Source: Gonatopus flavifemur | Lineage: Eukaryota; Arthropoda; Insecta; Hymenoptera; Dryinidae | Direction of reading: 5' to 3' | Assembly: GCA_018340375.1 (NCBI GenBank) | Contig: JAFFJZ010000002.1 | Span: forward strand, 61,684,001 to 61,748,000 | DNA length: 64,000 nucleotides | Shown: in pieces, positions 20,913-32,272 of the stretch | Layout of the letters: each line of letters starts with the position of its first letter | How positions within the stretch are numbered: the stretch's first letter is position 1 | The notes under the pieces: model-generated | Seen by the model: the letters and a program-made list of their open reading frames with translations, nothing else | Databases searched by the model: none | Told to the model about the DNA's origin: nothing | Made by a program: the position numbers and the translations under genes

Positions 20913-21911
20913 GGGCACTAGGTCTGCCGTCCAAACCAAGAAGACCGTAAGTGACATTTTTTACGAAAATGAGTTTTTCATATACCATTTTAGTCGTGAA
21001 GAAATTCTGTATGTCACTGTGTTTTTTATTTTGAAAAAAACGTATTACTTTTTCAATAATAGCAGTTCAAAGTACGAAAAACTTAATCAAATTTGAAACG
21101 TTTATAGAAAAAAAGCCGTGAGTAACACAAAAATGGAAAGTCATTAGAATACGTTAACATCTTGCCAGATAACAACACCGTCATTGCACTTACGGTCTTT
21201 CTCTCTGGCAAAAGTTCCGAAGCAGACTCCCAAATACAAAATAAAATCACCTCTATGTAATTACGGTTCTATTCTCTTGTAAATCCCGTGAGTCGATTGC
21301 CCATTTCCCTGATAAAAAAACCGTAGGGGAGACCGGGTACGGTTGGAACACGAGAAATATTTTGCTAATTGTTTGCGTAATAAGTGAACCATGCAGCCTG
21401 TGATGAACGATGAGCCACTGAGATCCGTGCTCGGACTTAGGTTTCACTTCATTTTTCCCTAGATCCTTTTTCCCATCGCCAAGAATTGGCGAGATATTTG
21501 TTCTGTTCCAACCGTCCTGTGTTCCAATCGTACCCGGTCTACCCTAATTACCTTCGTGCATCAGTTCTGGCATTCGGATATAGTTAACCATCTCCATGCT
21601 TTGGAAAGTGGCCTGGGCTTGGTTGCAGTTCCTTGACAAAAGACCGTAAGGTTAGTTATGGCCTTCTTAACAAGCATTTTTGGTCGAGAAACAACCGGGG
21701 GTGCATAAACTAATGGTTGTTATGAAAAATCCTAATTTTTTTTTTTACGAAATCAAATAGAGCACCCTGCATATACTCTAGAAATGGTTTGCCATTGAAA
21801 AATGATGACTTGTTCTATTGACTTTGAAAGGAAACAGTTTTCCTTGATTTTCTCGAATTCAAGTCAAATGCACTTACAGTCTTCTTGCTTTGGACGGCAG
21901 AGGTGTGGCCC
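20913..21911. mobile_element. ~1-kb inverted-repeat element with CTGCCGTCCAAA ends
   Basis: GGGCACTAGGTCTGCCGTCC at the left returns inverted at the right as CTTTGGACGGCAGAGGTGTG followed by GCCC; the match runs about 40 bp, through AGAAGACCGTAAGTG. The word GACCGTAAG or its complement recurs inside (about 20943, 21187, 21645, 21875). No transposase frame is visible. Superfamily and target duplication are undetermined. It carries the MITE 21326-21544. Confidence 0.65.
21326..21544. mobile_element. 219-bp TA-flanked MITE, GGGGAGACCGGGTACG ends
   Basis: GGGGAGACCGGGTACGGTTG is mirrored by CAATCGTACCCGGTCTACCC, with TA on both sides (21324-21325 and 21545-21546). The GTTGGAAC motif just inside is shared with the larger element at 57101-58394, suggesting related families. 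Confidence 0.8.
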
Positions 21912-22672
21912 TTGAATTTTTTATTCAGGTGGCTTTCAATCGATTTTTGTACGTATTTTTCCTGAAGAAAATCTCACTACCAGGGTATTGAAAATATCAA
22001 CGATATTTATGCATATTATTTCCCTGACCATATTTTACATGGAGTTCCCGTTGTTCATCCACCGTCGCGCACGAAATTGAAAAATTCATCACTGTATGAT
22101 CACTGATATGTCGAGACTGAGTATGAAGATAAAGTTGTACCCGTACGTTATGCGTGAGGAGCATTACACCAAAGAAAGAAAGTTGTGAAAATTGACTGGT
22201 GCAACAACGGAGCGCTTCGGGTCTTCAAATTGAATATTTCACAACATATGATGGATTTACGTTCGGAGAATGTAATTTTTTTCACTCACTAGACTTTCAA
22301 TTCATTATCCATGCTGTAAAAGAGACAATGAACTTATGAAATTCACAATTTAAAGCCTCGGAGCGCGCCGCTGTTGTGCTGTGTAGAGGAATTTACAATT
22401 CTCTCTTTTCCGAGTAGAAATTAAGAAATAATTGCAATCGCCTAACTAGAGGTTAGACATTGGCATAAAATTTGGTATCAGAAGTGAGAAGGATCGTCAA
22501 CAATAAAAAAAGTCTGCATTCCTCCTCGCACGATAAACACAACAATAAACTTCAATAATTCAGGAGGAATCTGAATTAGGAGAGCTAATAGGCGCGTTTG
22601 TTTTTTGATTTTCTTCAGGCAAGGAAAGAATAATAATCGAATAGAACAAACTTTTTGGGATATACACTGAGG
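21912..22672. other. Unassigned DNA
   Basis: No feature is supported. Confidence 0.4.
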
Positions 22673-22674
22673 AA

Positions 22675-22915
22675 AACGTAAGGGAAATGCGTAGCACAGT
22701 TTCCCATAATAATGGCAGTTTTAGGACACATGAGCACTTTTCCTTTAACTATGGCAATCTATACCTTATTTTGGTGAAAATAACTTTGAATCTGACACAT
22801 AGTACTATGAGTTTCACAAAAATTACCACAAATTAACGTAGAAATGTTCATAAACGCTCATGTGTCCCAAAACTGCTATTATTATGGGGATCTCTGCTAC
22901 AAATTTTTCTCCGTG
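22675..22915. mobile_element. TA-flanked foldback MITE (CACTGAGG / CCGTG ends)
   Basis: The left arm (CATAATAATGGCAGTTTTAG and following) is mirrored by AAAACTGCTATTATTATGGG on the right. TA stands outside both ends (22673-22674 and 22916-22917). Confidence 0.75.
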
Positions 22916-22917
22916 TA

Positions 22918-23956
22918 CAAAGAGTTATATCCTCATTTGTGAAGGGTTTCACAAAACAGAAAACCTAAGCGAAATTGTAATCCGTATGCATTATTTTTCT
23001 ATATGAATTGACAAAAATCAAATGAAAAATTTCAAGATCAAAATCAAGATACAACAAGCATAAATTGTTCAGTTGTTCAAGAACAAACGATGATTATGAA
23101 CATCAATATGCATCAGCTCGTTAAACACCACAAGATATTTGATTTTTTCAATACTCGACATAAAATTATTCATCACTCCTTGCAAGCGCTATTCAGTTCT
23201 CAAAGCTTCAAACGTAGTGAGCTTGGTTCAGTTCATCAAGATGCAAGTGACAAAAGCTTCATTCAATCGCGCAAATGCGGGCATAGCGAGTGTCGTTGAA
23301 CATATAAAAAAGCAAGCAAAGCGCGCTCTGTGCACTGCAAGAAATAATTTGAAATTTCCCGATCGTCGACAATTCTTATGGTGATACCAGAGCGGACTTG
23401 AATCAGACCACTTGAATCAGAGAAGTGCTGTGCAGAGCGATATTTTGATCAATATGAAGCGTTTGACCGTAGTTCGTCATAAACGATTTGGCTGCTGTGA
23501 CGCCGCTAGTATCACTTTAAGAAGCCCGTATAAAATTCTGAGACCAAGTCCAACTCAAAGTCCGTAACCTACACCCCATCAACCTTCCCACACCTCAACT
23601 CAAGAAGTTTTCAAATCTATCTCAAGTCTGAAGAAATCCAACAATAATGCTTACCCACCCACGATAATCATTAAAATCCGAATTTTTTCCCTACGATTCT
23701 TGATCAAAGTAATTCCGAACTTTCAGATCGATCTACTATAAGAATTTAATTCAACCGCTTTCCCATCGCACGGACAATTTACATCAATAACAAGGACAAA
23801 AAAAACAGATAACTGTATAGAATATTACAGTTCGCAGGTAAACAGATACATAACTGTTCCCACGTGAGATAAAAGTTTCGTCCTAGTGTTTTCTTGTCAA
23901 ATTGAATATTGATTTTCTGATCGTGGGAACCGAACGTCAAACTCGTATCATGTTCC

Positions 23957-23958
<2 letters not shown>
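22918..23958. other. Unassigned DNA with a hairpin-repeat relative
   Basis: Between about 23315 and 23450 GCGCTCTGTGCA and TGTGCAGAGCGATATTTTGA face each other, a looser relative of the 8200 hairpin. Nothing else is supported. Confidence 0.4.

Positions 23959-23960
<2 letters not shown>

Positions 23961-23998
<38 letters not shown>
23961..23998. repeat. (AT)n microsatellite
   Basis: An uninterrupted AT dinucleotide run of about 38 bp. Confidence 0.95.
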
Positions 23999-24001
<3 letters not shown>

Positions 24002-24789
24002 ATAAGTATGAATGAATCTATTATATGTATCTTTTTTTTAGATACATTCTTTTCTTCGTTGAAATTCTCAACATCCTTTTGTGCGTTTTCTCCAGCTCGG
24101 ACTAGATCCAGAATAAATGGATCTTCTTCCTCTCAGGGAAAACGAAGAGGAGATTTTCTCGCCATACAAAAAATTCCATAAATAGCAAAAGCATTCTTGT
24201 GCGAATATTTTCTTAACGCGGAGATTATTCTCTGGGAAGACCAATCAAAAATACAGTTCAAAAATTACTAGACATTCAACGTTTATGGGTTTTGAATATT
24301 TTATAAACTGATTGCTTGGAAAGGAAAGTACACGGAAAAAAGAAGTAGTCAACTTTACCAGAACTGTGGTTCATTTTACCTAAGACATCCATAAAATACG
24401 GGATTGTCAAACTGAATAGGAACTCTTACCACTTTAGCCAAGTTGGTCATTTGTTTAAGAGTTACCACACATGTATGTAAATGAGGTTCCTGTTTAATGC
24501 TCTCCTAACTCTCTGTTCAAGATGAAGTATATAAAAATATCTAGTAAGATTCACCAATAGCTCTTAAATACAATGTTCAATGAAGTCATAAAACATATTA
24601 CCACCATACATCAATTTTACCAAAATCAATGGTTAGATTAATCAAAAGTATTTAATAAAAAAAAATATGTATATTGAATCAACAAAAATGGTTAATATTG
24701 GAGAATTAAAAATCATTTCACTAATTCATTCCCAAGGTTTCTGATGACGCTGATCAACATTATCATTAAATTCGGAAGTAAATTTTGCG

Positions 24790-24860
24790 CCGACGGGGAT
24801 TCGAACCTACCCACCTACCTACGCGACTAAAGCCTAACCTGCTACAGTTTGAGGTACACT
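24790..24860 (-). repeat. tRNA-like SINE head, minus strand
   Basis: GGATTCGAACC (24797-24807) is a perfect minus-strand B box, preceded in transcription order by a GTAGGTAGGTGGGTAG stretch that resembles the unit at 13589-13670. The A box is degenerate. Confidence 0.4.
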
Positions 24861-25969
24861 ATGATACAGTAACGAGAGATCATAGAACTGAAAGATAATG
24901 ATCAACATCACGTGGTCAGAAGTCAGGGCCGAACGTTGAGAATAAATATGGTACATATTCATATATTATATTTTCACGTGATTTTATTAAACGCTGGATC
25001 GCTTTTAATACTGGAATTTTTTGTTTTTTGCATAATTGAATGATTTTAAATATTTTGGTTTTCATATTCCTTATACATCTCATATGGGTAATATTACTAC
25101 TCTAAAATTCATACAATTTATTTAAATCCATCGACTCACCCGTAAGTATGAAAGTTTTCCCTGTTCATTTCTACAAACTTGCAAAATTTGCATATTGTTT
25201 TTTCATGTTTTGAGGAAAAAATGGGGAACAGAAGAAGGAAATTCTGCGAGGACGAGAAAAACTTCCCTGAGGAGCACTCAGATAGCAAAAGTTTCAAAAA
25301 ATAGATCTCATTGGTTTCTTTCGGAACCACAAAATGAATCACTTACATGTTAGCAGAATAGAGTTTTTGGACAATCCAAATCGCCTTTTGTCATACTATA
25401 TATTGTATTGTGAAACCGTCATTGAGACTGAAAAATGTTTCATCAAACGGTATCTATAAAATATATATCTTAGGTCAATGGAATTTAATTTTGATGGATG
25501 AAATGTTTTTCGACTTTCTGAAAGATTCTATGCGTTCAAGAATCATTTTATTCATTGAAATGATATCTAATCAATTGGAAAAATATTTTTTGATCGAACA
25601 AAGATCGAATGTGATTAACCGCGTGACTGTATTCAACTGTCATTTTCGGTTGTATTACGCGAGGTTCGATTTTATATTTCGATTCGTGGAGATGAAACAA
25701 ACGATAGGTAGTGTATACATAAGCGTGAAGTCTTCTCCACTACAATACAAAATATAAATATATCGCCAACTACCCTATTTGAAATAATATGATGTTCAAG
25801 TGAAACTCGCACTGAACATGTATTCAATGTACAAGAGTTGAGTAGTAAGAAATACTATGGAATTTAGAACTACAGTTCTTGTAAAATTCACTTTCTTCGA
25901 AGTTATCCGTGACAAAACAATGTTTACTAAAGACCGATTATTCCCGTAACTATACAGATCTATCAAATA
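24861..25969. other. Unassigned AT-rich DNA
   Basis: A 115-codon frame (25410-25757, plus) is open but has no recognised motif and AT-driven composition; it is not called. Confidence 0.4.
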
Positions 25970-25971
25970 TA

Positions 25972-28003
25972 CAGGGTGGGGCATTTAAAGTGTCGCGGGC
26001 GTTTTTCCCAAAAATAAAATGAGATACAAGAAAATTTTTCGGACAAAAATTGTAGGGTACCGAGGGGGACATCCGATGGTGGCCTTGGCTTTGACCTCAA
26101 ATCTCATCTTCAAGGGCATTCTGAGGTCAACTCTTGTTCTTTAAATAGCATCTCATATTTTTTACTGCAGATTTGGATTCTAGGTCAAAAACCAAGCAAC
26201 TTTTGTCTGAACCATTTTCCTGAAATCCGCAAAGATGGCGCTCTAATCGATATTGTTCCATACTGAATCTGACATTAGAATAACTCGAAAACGAAGGGTC
26301 TTGGAGGAGAATGTTTCGGACAAAAGTTGTCTGATTCCAAGGGGGACCCCTTGAACTGAAACGGAGGTGATGGGGTATAACAGACAAAACACAACACATT
26401 TCAATCGTCTACATCACTTGGATAATTTTAATGCAGTAGATGCTCAAAATGATGGCCTTCGACTTCAATACACATTTCAAAACGTTTTACAAAAGATTGC
26501 TGAACTCGTGCTAAAATATCTTCATTGATGCTCGCGCATGCATTGATGATTCGTTGACGCATATTCTCAGGTGTAGTCGGTGCTTGTTGATAAACTGTAT
26601 CTTTTATGTATCCCCATAAAAAAAAATCTGGAGAAGTAAGATCCGGAGAACGGGCAGGCCAATGAACTGGTCCACGACGTCCTATCCATCGTCCAGGATA
26701 ATCTCTGTCCAATATTTCTCGAGCTGTGACTGCATAATGGAATGGACAACCATCGTGTTGATACCACATATTCAATCGTTCCTGAATAGGTATGTCTTCA
26801 AGTAATGTTGGAAGTACTTGATCTAAGAAATGTCTGTACTTCTCTCCATTTAGCGTATCTGCAATGAAGTACGGTCCAATTACTCGAGATCGAAAAATAC
26901 CACACCAAACATTCACAGCCCATTGTCTTTGATGCTCTACTTGACGTAACCATCTTGGATTTTCTGTCGCCCAGTAATGCATATTATGTCGATTTACTTG
27001 ACCATGATTGGTGAACGTCGACTCATCAGAAAATAATATGTTGATGAAGTTGTTATTGTGCATTTGCGCTAGACCCCATCGACAAAACTGTACACGATTT
27101 TCGAAATCATCACCGTGAAGGTCTTGATGCAAACAAATGTGATACGGATGGAATTTGTGACGTTTCAGTATTCGAAGAACACTTCTTCGAGGAATTCCCG
27201 AATGGAGTTCAATTTCACGAGAGCTCACGTGTGGATTATTGGCTACTGCAGCTAGTACATTAACTTCCGCATTTTCTCCGCTAACAGTTCTCATTCGATG
27301 TCGTTTTTCCCTTGTAACACTTCCCGTTTCTGAGAATAATTCTGTAATGCGTTGAAAATACCTAATGGATGGCGTTGTTCTTTCAGGAAATCGTTCTGCA
27401 TACAAGTCATATGCTTGTCTGGGGTTCTTATGCATTTCACCGTAAATGTAGATCATATCGATCTTTTCAGAAACCGTGTATCGGATATCCATGATTTTCA
27501 ATTTGTCATAAACCAAGTAATAATCAAATGTAACTGACAAACTGACTTTCAAAATCGTGAATTTTCACTGAACCCCGTCGTTTGTTTACATCGCGTGAGC
27601 TCTGAATGGTGGTAATGTAGACGATTGAAATGTGTTGTGTATTGACAACTTTTGTACGAAACATTCTTTTGCAAGACCCTTCGTTTTCGAGTTATTCGAA
27701 TGTCAGATTCAAAATGGAACAATATCGATTAGAGCGCCATTTTTGCGGATTTCAGGAAAATGGTTCAGACAAAAGTTTCTTGGTTTTTGACCTAGAATCC
27801 AAATCTGCGGTAAAAAATATGGGATGCTATTTAAAAAACAAGAGTTGATCTCAGAATGCCCTTGAAGATGAGATTTGAGGTCAAAGCCAAGGCCACCATC
27901 GGATGTCCCCCTCGGTACCCTACAACTTTTGTCCGAAAAATTTTCTCGTATTTCACTTTATTTTTGGAAAAAACGCCCGCGACACTTTAAATGCCCCACC
28001 CTG
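25972..28003 (-). mobile_element. Tc1/mariner-type transposon, DD41D, with long inverted repeats
   Basis: The element begins CAGGGTGGGGCATTTAAAGT and ends with its complement, flanked by TA (25970-25971 and 28004-28005). The terminal inverted repeats are unusually long: about 441 bp on the left (25972-26412) and about 387 bp on the right (27617-28003). They are almost identical apart from a ~54-bp block (about 26330-26390) missing from the right arm. A single transposase gene fills the middle. Close similarity of the arms and the unbroken frame suggest a young copy. Confidence 0.9.
26428..27492 (-). CDS. DD41D Tc1/mariner-family transposase (intact frame)
   Basis: A transposase predicted to cut and rejoin the surrounding inverted repeats at TA sites in the nucleus. 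ATG 27492 is preferred because the conserved N-terminal block follows at once (MDIRYTVSEKIDMIYIYGEM); an upstream in-frame ATG at 27552 adds 20 residues. Numbering from that upstream ATG, the N-terminal DNA-binding region with two helix-turn-helix-like segments spans about residues 21-140 (FQRITELFSETGSV; HSGIPRRSVLRILKRH). The catalytic triad is D176 (FSDESTF), D267 (QHDGCPFH) and D309 (RSPDLTSPDFFLWG), with exactly 41 residues between the last two. The gene ends at LLH within 20 bp of the left inverted repeat. DD41D is the spacing of the rosa/visitor groups. No frameshift or stop is present and all three Asp are intact. Confidence 0.92.
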   Translation of the reverse strand: MDIRYTVSEKIDMIYIYGEMHKNPRQAYDLYAERFPERTTPSIRYFQRITELFSETGSVTREKRHRMRTVSGENAEVNVLAAVANNPHVSSREIELHSGIPRRSVLRILKRHKFHPYHICLHQDLHGDDFENRVQFCRWGLAQMHNNNFINILFSDESTFTNHGQVNRHNMHYWATENPRWLRQVEHQRQWAVNVWCGIFRSRVIGPYFIADTLNGEKYRHFLDQVLPTLLEDIPIQERLNMWYQHDGCPFHYAVTAREILDRDYPGRWIGRRGPVHWPARSPDLTSPDFFLWGYIKDTVYQQAPTTPENMRQRIINACASINEDILARVQQSFVKRFEMCIEVEGHHFEHLLH

Positions 28004-28005
28004 TA

Positions 28006-28660
28006 TATGGCGAGTTATATTTTTTATTCTTTTCTTAGTCAGAGGAATTAGAAAATTTAATTAGAAGTTTATAAGCCGGTATTGGTAATTCTTATAATAT
28101 CTTTTCTTTCCGTGTAGAAATAGTAATATCAAAAACCCTGCAATCATCAAGAATTGTGAGTTAATTTGAGACAAATATATTATTCAATGAACCTTCGAAT
28201 GTCTATAGTTTTATTTGAGGTTCAACAAATACGTTTGCTGAAGGTTTATGTGTTCTTGAGTCCGTGAATGCAGTATTATTTTTATGTATTCATAAATTGC
28301 TTTATGAACAATAGAACAAGCATTATATTCGATAAACTTTTTGGTAACAGGATTTTATAGGTAGTTGTCATCAGGGTTGCTATTTTACGATACCTTCATC
28401 TCTATTGTAAAATTTCCAGTGAGATTCAGTTGGAAATTTCTGATGCAGAAACATGATTGATTTCGATAGAATATTTGTGTATCGAATTCAATTGGATTTT
28501 TTAACCGAGGCAGTTAATGACGAGTGTTCAACCCACAACGCGATATTGGCACTAAAATCTGATATTCAAACGTTTTCACACCGATGTTGCGTGGATAGCT
28601 CCAACCCCTTCCATTGGGTGAATCATTTGAAATTCAATTTTTCGCGCCAAGGGTGAGATG
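28006..28660. other. Unassigned DNA
   Basis: CTTTCCGTGTAG at about 28117 could be the right end of a larger CACGG-ended element whose left end would lie near 24330; the link is tentative. Confidence 0.35.
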
Positions 28661-28662
<2 letters not shown>

Positions 28663-28710
<48 letters not shown>

Positions 28711-28728
28711 ACTCTCTCTCTCTCTCTT
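28663..28728. repeat. (CT)n microsatellite
   Basis: A CT dinucleotide run of about 65 bp with two small interruptions. Arg-Glu-rich frames on the minus strand are only its translation. Confidence 0.95.
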
Positions 28729-28729
28729 C

Positions 28730-29370
28730 TGCCACATGAACGCCATTGAATTTCGGACGTGATATAAATACAAAATCGATTTCTTTGTGTGGAACTGTTG
28801 CATAAACACAACTCGCACTGTTTTTACATGAATTTCAAGCTTTTGTGATCAAAACTCTACGTTTCACATCTCAATAACAAAAATATCATCTGAGGGTAGT
28901 ATTACATTAATAAAATTCAAACTCATTGCAGTGTAAATATTTGAAAACTTGAAATATGAGGTCTTTCAGCATTTGAGTTCCCAAATAATGGCGTTGGAAA
29001 GAGACAGCGAAAACTCAGCAAAAAAAGTAACATGAGTGGACGATACGTTTGCTTTCTCTTTCCACAACGTATATCCGAATTTCGAATTCAGCCTCCCGCT
29101 CATCTTCATTGTTGTTACCAAACAATCAAATATGGAACTGAAAATCTCAATATTGCATAAAAACCATCTTACCATGCGAAAATGGTAGCTGAATGACAGA
29201 ATTTCTAAGTTGATGATGGCGACTACGTTATTTGGTATTCATCTTCATGTAAATTGTAAGCATTCCCATGTGCATGAATACAATTCTCCCCAGTATCCGA
29301 AACCATAATCGCGAAGCTGTCCTCCAATTACTATCTGTGCATGGTAATCATTGCATTCCACTTCTCTCAG
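28730..29370. other. Unassigned DNA
   Basis: No feature is supported. Confidence 0.4.
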
Positions 29371-29372
29371 TG

Positions 29373-29628
29373 CACTGAGAAAAATAATTACTAATACCAA
29401 GAAAATGTATTTTTGGATATTTTTGAGAATACATATTCTTGATTAACAGCTGATATGGTATAGGCCGCAAAGTAATTTCCTTGAATCAAGAAATTATTTC
29501 TTCAATTCAAGAATTATGTTCTTAGTTCCAACAAAATTTTCTTACCTCAAGGATACATAATTTTTAAGAAATGGATTTCTCCTTACATGATAATATGTTG
29601 TCGGTGGTAGTAATTATTTCTCTCAGTG
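29373..29628. mobile_element. MITE, CACTGAGAAAAATAATTACT family, copy 2
   Basis: It aligns along its full length with 1781-2020 in the same orientation. TA follows the right end; the left flank is TG, so one copy of the duplication has probably mutated. Confidence 0.75.
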
Positions 29629-29630
29629 TA

Positions 29631-31000
29631 ATTCTCGGAGTAAAACAGTCAATAATCCCCCTTACAATCTCCATTCTCGGGAGAATTGAATATTTCATTT
29701 TCTAATTCCCTTTTTTCTTCTTTCTTTCCTCTCAAATGAAAGGCCTCTTCGCCCTGAGAATCGGAAAGAAGGTTTGGAAAAAAAAAATACGTGTCATCTT
29801 CCAAATTTTCACAGGTGAGATACAATCTATTATCTCGTTAAACTCGAACCTCTCTGTTCCTGCCCTGTCTCGTAGCAAGTTTTATCGTCCGTATGTGGTA
29901 TATCTAGTGAAAATCGGGGAGATCTCAAAACCCCTCGATCCGTTGCCTCGTTGCCGCCTTATTGTGAGGATATTATTCTTTCCACCTCGTTTCGCAAAAC
30001 GGTAGGTTAGTAGATAGATATACAAAGAGAAAAATAGTAGGGGAAAGGTTGAAAGACATTCCATAAGTAAATAGGGGGTGAGAGTATCAGCATAGAAGAA
30101 AAAAAAATTCGGATAAGTGGCAACTAGGGATGTGAATAGAAGGGAAAAATGGTACACTTTTTTCTCGACGGCGAGATCATTTCAATGGCTCACTCTCAAC
30201 TCAAATGAAATCTTGTACGAGTTGGGAAAGAGACATTGGACTAATGTCGGAGGATCAAATCCGTTAACAGGTTTACGTGATCCTTTAACAAAAATAGATG
30301 ATGTCAACAAAATGTGTTCCCCTACGTGGCTCTAAGGTATAAGATACGTGAGAAGATTTTGCACGAACGTTATGTCAATTCATTAGATTTTTATCGATCG
30401 ATGGAAGGATAGATCCCATTCATGCATTTCTGTTTCTTGGAACACGTAGTACGATCCCCACGTTGGATACATGAAACGTTCAAATCCATGCGAGGCTTCA
30501 CAGATCGTTGTTTCTAATTCGATTAGTACTTCTGTTGATACTGGATTTGAAATAATTGATGAAAGTAATATTTTTATGAAGTATGTATAATATATACGGA
30601 TTTAATATGAATATAAATCATCATTTCGTGTATACATATACTAATTAGTCGATTCATCAATCGTTCCAATAATGTACTTCGATTAGCGAATATTGATCAT
30701 TAGTCCGAGAAGATTTGTTGAAAATATTCGATACAACGAAATGAAATATGAAGAGCTCAATCTCATTCATCGCATTAATATAATTAGGTGAATCGGTGAT
30801 TTCATTATGGAATTCCGTTGGAGAATATTGAAATAGAATTTGATTCGATTTATGTCATCGCGATGGATATTGTGAGGATTTCAAATGATCTTCAATTTTG
30901 AAGCGATAAAAATTGCTTCGTCATTTACTCCTGCAATCTATTCAAGTTATCGTCATGTTTGATGATTGGATGGTTCGTTACCTATGTGCAAATTACCACA
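29631..31000. other. Unassigned DNA
   Basis: No gene or bounded repeat is recognised. Confidence 0.4.
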
Positions 31001-31230
31001 CACTGTGAAAAATTCCAATATCTTCACTGGAATTCAATAATCAGTACAGTAGACTGGAAATTCTAGTACATTTACGGAAATGTTCTAGCACATTCATTGG
31101 AATTTTACCACGAAAATTGGATTCTTGCAGTACAAAATCCGTAAAATTTCAATATATGTACTGGAAAACGAATTTACTGAAATTTTTCAGTTCTGAGACG
31201 CAGTAAACTTTCAGTTTTTTTTTTCACAGT
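31001..31230. mobile_element. Short CACTG-ended relative of the CTGGAAATTTCCAG-rich elements
   Basis: It begins CACTGTGAAAAATTCC and ends TTTTTTTTTCACAGT. Inside are CCAGTACATTT-like words. It is most similar to the truncated copy at 15041. Confidence 0.55.
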
Positions 31231-31597
31231 CCAGTCTTTGGCAAAAATAACTGTTTCTATTCAGATGATTACTGCAGTGTGAAAATGATAGAGCTCAATG
31301 CTCCTGGATACTCGAGAATTGACAGCGTTTGCGTGTGCAATGCTAACCACTGCGATGAGATCGAAGAATTGAAATATCAGTGTATACGCAACAGTTAACA
31401 ATATGCAAAATATAATTTCCAGCCAGCCAATGATTAGCATCGCTTAGAATAATTCTCACCATTGCTCCGTTTCTTTGGTTTATCTAAGCCTCATGATCAT
31501 TCGAATCCCGTTGTAATTTATGGGGGACTTGACAACTTTGGGCCACTTGTATTTTTTCGGAAAGTATTATTGAGAAGAAAGTGATTGTAGTGATATA

Positions 31598-31675
31598 CAA
31601 TGCGTCCCATTTTAAATTCGACGTTTTCAATGTCTCCGGAATAATCAAGTGTCCAATTTGAAATGGGACACCCTG
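31598..31675. mobile_element. Very short TA-flanked MITE (78 bp)
   Basis: GCGTCCCATTTTAAATTC faces CAATTTGAAATGGGACACCC, with TA on each side. The right end ACACCCTG resembles the right end of the 6150-6714 hairpin. Confidence 0.6.
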
Positions 31676-31679
31676 TATT

Positions 31680-32270
31680 ATATAATTGAATTTCCCTTCT
31701 TTCAAAAAAATATACCTCATATCCCGATGACGAGAATAAATTTTGTGTTTCAAGTTTTTCTTGATTAAAAGTTATGAATTTTCATTTCTAAAGAATGGAT
31801 CAGGCAATTAAAAGGAACATCTGAGAATACATTCCAATGAATTCAAGGATGAAAATAATGTTATATTGGAGTTCAAAATCGGGTGTTTCGGGGCACAAAT
31901 ATTTGTTTTCTATTTTTTATAGAGTTTCTATGAGAGACAAATATCAATCAAGACAAACAATCAAGGTCATCGAGAATATCAATTCTCACAACAAATCACG
32001 TCCCTACACATCATCATATTCAATTTCTAGCTCATTTAATTTTTTTACTCACCAAAAATTAACTCAACCCTCATAGTCAGCTCATAGACAACAACTCCAA
32101 TCATTTTTCCACTAGTTTCAGGAATGCACTGCAGAATGATAATTCATGTCTTCCTTTTCAATGATGCTGCATTGAAAAAACTGTTTAGTAGTCGGGACTG
32201 AAACTTTTGGTGAAATAAGACTTCAACTAAAAATTTATTTGCCTCAACCAAATACCGGTATACACTGTAA
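31680..32270. other. Unassigned DNA
   Basis: No feature is supported. Confidence 0.4.
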
Positions 32271-32272
32271 AA

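Noticed and set aside
26127..26399. 90-codon minus-strand frame and its counterpart at 27630-27848
   Set aside because: Both lie in the inverted terminal repeats of the DD41D element; they mirror each other and are not separate genes.
28576..28818. Arg/Glu-rich minus-strand frames
   Set aside because: They are translations of the CT microsatellite.
30187..30275. tRNA-like words TGGCTCACTC and GGATCAAATCC
   Set aside because: The A and B box matches are poor and there is no supporting repeat copy in the window.
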